The translations under genes were made by a program, and so were the position numbers. From assembly GCA_027063785.1 (NCBI GenBank), contig JAMORC010000026.1:1-34724 (forward strand): 34,724 nt of DNA, read 5' to 3'. Below are positions 32,956 through 34,724 of the stretch, in pieces. The DNA is from Desulfurobacteriaceae bacterium (lineage in GTDB: Bacteria; Aquificota; Aquificia; Desulfurobacteriales; Desulfurobacteriaceae). The notes under the pieces are model-generated. The model had not been told where the DNA came from. It ran no database searches and saw only the letters and a program-made list of their open reading frames with translations. Every line of letters starts with the position of its first letter. Positions within the stretch are counted from its first letter, which is position 1.

Positions 32956-34403
32956 GACTCTACCTCGGATATCCGGAATCTGCCCTTGGAGGGGAGTGTT
33001 TTAAGCTGAAAGATCTATTCCTCAAAGAGGTCTCTGTTGACTATACTTCAGTTCCGGTTGAGGTTAAGAAGAAGCTCCTTTCCCTCCTGGATAATTTGGA
33101 AAAGAAAAACTACCTCTTCATCGGAGAAGTCTTCTACGATGCCATTGACTTACTTGAGTTTGCCCTCTTCTCAGTAGAGAGCAGGGAAGTAGAAGAACTG
33201 TTACTACCCGGTTACTTGTACGGAAAATCTACCTACCTTGTAAGGAAGTTAATGAAAGAAACTTTCGGAAAAAGAGTTTCCGTCTACTACGACTTCAACC
33301 TCTTTTCCGAAAAGGAGATCGTTCTTAACATCGGATACACCAGAAGCTCCTTCTCAATAGGAGGAAAGTTCCTTGTAATTTTTCCACTCGGAGAGTTCCA
33401 CGTAATAGACCTTTTAGGTAACTACCTGTTTAACAGATTTGTTTTTGAATCCGGATTATCAAACACCCAGTTAAGGAAAGAAGGAATAAGGGGAAAACTT
33501 CTTGACGACTGCAGGGCTCAAGCTGCCAGGATACTCTTCGGAAGAAGCAAATCCGTCATTATTGACGACTTTAACTACAAAAGAAGTGTTACTCCCGAGG
33601 AGATCTCCTCTGTCCTCTCCCCCATCATCGGGAGGGCAGTTTACGGAGATTGGGTAGAAAAAGCTTTTGACTTTTCAAGCCTGCTTGTTCTTTCCCTGTA
33701 TAGGTATGAGGAGTTTTTCAGGGAAAGACCCAAAATTCTCTCAATTAACATCATCGGTCGGCTTACGTTCCCCTTCGAAGAAGCTCTTTCCAGAAACTTT
33801 CCAGTCAAGATTAGGAGGTTTAACGCCCAAACTATCACTTCTCTTCCAGTCAAAAACAAGAATTTTAAAATAACACTGAGAAACATTCCGGTAGGCAAGG
33901 ACGTCTCCAGGTTTTCCATCAACTACGAAAAAGCCGACGATTCAACCCTTGAGACACTAAGGGCATTTTACCTTAAAAGAAACCTGAAGGGACTCTCCAT
34001 AATAGAGGAGCTTTCTCAAAAAAAAATAAACAGCGAAGAGAAAGAGAAATTCATCTACGAGCTTATAAGTATTTTAAAAAGGTCTTCCTTTAGAACAAAA
34101 AAAGAAATTGCTTACATAAACTATGACCTTGCTGCACTAACAAAGCTGGAAATTCCAAAACATCTTTTTGCTAAAGTCCTCAGAGAAATAGAAGACAAAG
34201 CCTTTAACTGGCTTCTCCCCTTTGAAACCAAGATAAACATCCTCTATTTCTGCTACGAAAATGCAGAAAAACTAAGAGACACAAAGCTCGAAGTCTTTCC
34301 AGCGCTAATGCTTTCCTATATAAGAGATAAAAAAATTACCGAAGGTGAAAAGAACTTCATCAGAACAGTCGCCGAAGCGTTTTACGGTACACCAAGAAAA
34401 TAG
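32952..34403 (+). CDS. Unknown 483-residue protein coupled to the beta-CASP nuclease
   Basis: I do not recognise this protein. It begins with TTG overlapping the stop of the nuclease gene (TTGA), so translation is probably coupled. There is no signal peptide or convincing membrane segment. Residues 1-230 alternate beta and helical stretches with glycine-rich turns (LYLGYPESALGGE, LLLPGYLYGKSTY, LNIGYTRSSFSIGG), and the VLNIGYTRSSFSIG segment with the following LVIFPLGEFHVIDLLG loosely resembles an actin/Hsp70-type phosphate loop pair. Residues 340-483 are helical and Lys-rich. No cysteine clusters are evident. The gene is AT-richer toward its 3' end. A function with the nuclease is suggested only by position. 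Confidence 0.75.
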   Translation: MRLYLGYPESALGGECFKLKDLFLKEVSVDYTSVPVEVKKKLLSLLDNLEKKNYLFIGEVFYDAIDLLEFALFSVESREVEELLLPGYLYGKSTYLVRKLMKETFGKRVSVYYDFNLFSEKEIVLNIGYTRSSFSIGGKFLVIFPLGEFHVIDLLGNYLFNRFVFESGLSNTQLRKEGIRGKLLDDCRAQAARILFGRSKSVIIDDFNYKRSVTPEEISSVLSPIIGRAVYGDWVEKAFDFSSLLVLSLYRYEEFFRERPKILSINIIGRLTFPFEEALSRNFPVKIRRFNAQTITSLPVKNKNFKITLRNIPVGKDVSRFSINYEKADDSTLETLRAFYLKRNLKGLSIIEELSQKKINSEEKEKFIYELISILKRSSFRTKKEIAYINYDLAALTKLEIPKHLFAKVLREIEDKAFNWLLPFETKINILYFCYENAEKLRDTKLEVFPALMLSYIRDKKITEGEKNFIRTVAEAFYGTPRK

Positions 34404-34543
34404 AAAATTGAAAGCTAAACCACACATACCAGCCTTTGCTTCTTTTCCGTTCTATTCTTAATAAAAACCTATCAGATAATGTAATCCTCCAAATTTGGAC
34501 ACCATTCGGTTACAGGAGAATTACAGCTGTTCTTTCAGCAAAT

Positions 34544-34568
34544 AAAAAAAAGCGGGCTTAAAGCCCGC
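34544..34568 (-). terminator. Rho-independent terminator of the acl/ccl gene
   Basis: Read on the minus strand, a 6-bp stem of pure G/C (GCGGGC / GCCCGC, 34552-34557 with 34563-34568) and a five-base loop is followed by eight T (34544-34551). It lies 17 bp after the stop of the minus-strand gene and faces the end of the plus-strand unit. The 180 bp between 34403 and 34585 otherwise shows no gene. Confidence 0.88.
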
Positions 34569-34584
34569 CTTTGAAATTTTTAGT

Positions 34585-34724
34585 TTACGCTTCCTCGGGC
34601 CTCTTAACGTCGTAGAGAATATCGTCCCATGGGTGCCTGTAGAGAGGCATGGCAAGGCGCTTCTCATCAAGGATGTGGCCGATAAATCCGATAGAACGGC
34701 CGAGGACAAAGAAGGCGTTAAACG
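34585..34724 (-). CDS. aclA: ATP-citrate lyase large subunit or citryl-CoA lyase, C-terminal 45 codons
   Basis: Only the end of the gene is in the window. The readable residues contain [15 protein letters not shown] and [12 protein letters not shown], the near-invariant C-terminal signature shared by ATP-citrate lyase and by the separate citryl-CoA lyase of Aquificaceae. This part forms the citrate-synthase-like lyase domain that splits citryl-CoA. Either enzyme runs the citrate-cleaving step of the reductive TCA cycle. With the rest cut off, the two cannot be separated; I favour AclA because the gene content fits Desulfurobacteriaceae, whose members are reported to use ATP-citrate lyase. A strong terminator follows. 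Confidence 0.8.
   Translation of the reverse strand, partial: FNAFFVLGRSIGFIGHILDEKRLAMPLYRHPWDDILYDVKRPEEA

Noticed and set aside
34495-34520. TGGACACC-like stretch resembling an insertion-sequence end
   Set aside because: No matching inverted copy, no transposase and no target-site duplication were seen near it.
1-34724. CRISPR array, tRNA, rRNA, phage or toxin-antitoxin module
   Set aside because: I looked for these by eye in the gaps between genes and saw no regularly spaced repeats, cloverleaf sequences or typical gene pairs.

Overview
The window looks like chromosomal core sequence from a thermophilic, autotrophic, Gram-negative bacterium of the Aquificota, most likely a relative of the Desulfurobacteriaceae (Desulfurobacterium/Thermovibrio). 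This placement is inferred from gene content and protein character (Lys/Glu-rich proteins, tight overlapping operons). The clues are the C-terminus of an ATP-citrate-lyase-type protein (reductive TCA cycle), an archaeal-type split glutamate synthase, an archaeal-type 3-dehydroquinate synthase II, a HypD hydrogenase maturation factor, and a heptose epimerase that implies lipopolysaccharide. No rRNA, tRNA, CRISPR array or intact mobile element was seen.

Layout. (1) 1-3874, plus strand: end of a ddl-ftsQ-ftsA-ftsZ division/cell-wall cluster, left end cut. (2) 3883-6914, minus strand: dnaX, an NtrC-like response regulator without an AAA+ domain, and bioF; dnaX carries a run of nine A that could yield a short gamma-like product. 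(3) 6915-7384: about 470 bp without an intact gene, holding a decayed IS3-type transposase tail and a doubtful small minus-strand reading frame. (4) 7385-9031: a ClC-family anion transporter with CBS domains. (5) 9064-17092, plus strand: a five-gene split glutamate synthase operon (ferredoxin/FMN synthase domain, polyferredoxin, FAD/NAD oxidoreductase, glutaminase domain, GXGXG domain), then a small probably frameshifted gene, trpB and a GGDEF-EAL protein, closed by a hairpin terminator. (6) 17118-20037, minus strand: hspR-clpC heat-shock operon with a promoter containing a perfect 6-4-6 palindrome. (7) 20223-24079, plus strand: prmC-murA-hisG-hypD, apparently starting from a leaderless promoter. 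(8) 24109-26430, minus strand: polX and hsp20. (9) 26496-29966, plus strand: hotdog thioesterase, a secreted protein of unknown function, yggS, 3-dehydroquinate synthase II, and a small unknown protein. (10) 30140-34403, plus strand: hldD, a PEBP-family protein, a beta-CASP metallo-beta-lactamase RNase-like protein, and a translationally coupled 483-residue protein of unknown function. (11) 34585-34724, minus strand: the last 45 codons of an ATP-citrate lyase/citryl-CoA lyase, followed by its terminator.

The genes are mainly housekeeping: division and peptidoglycan (ddl, fts, murA), replication and repair (dnaX, polX), nitrogen assimilation (glutamate synthase), amino-acid and cofactor synthesis (trpB, hisG, aroB', bioF), and protein quality control (clpC, hspR, hsp20). 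I found no obvious new defence or mobile system. The signals most worth checking are the A9 slippage site in dnaX, the unknown partner of the beta-CASP nuclease, the operator-like palindromes at the two heat-shock promoters, the Clp protein lacking a visible ClpP-binding loop, and the frameshifted small gene before trpB.
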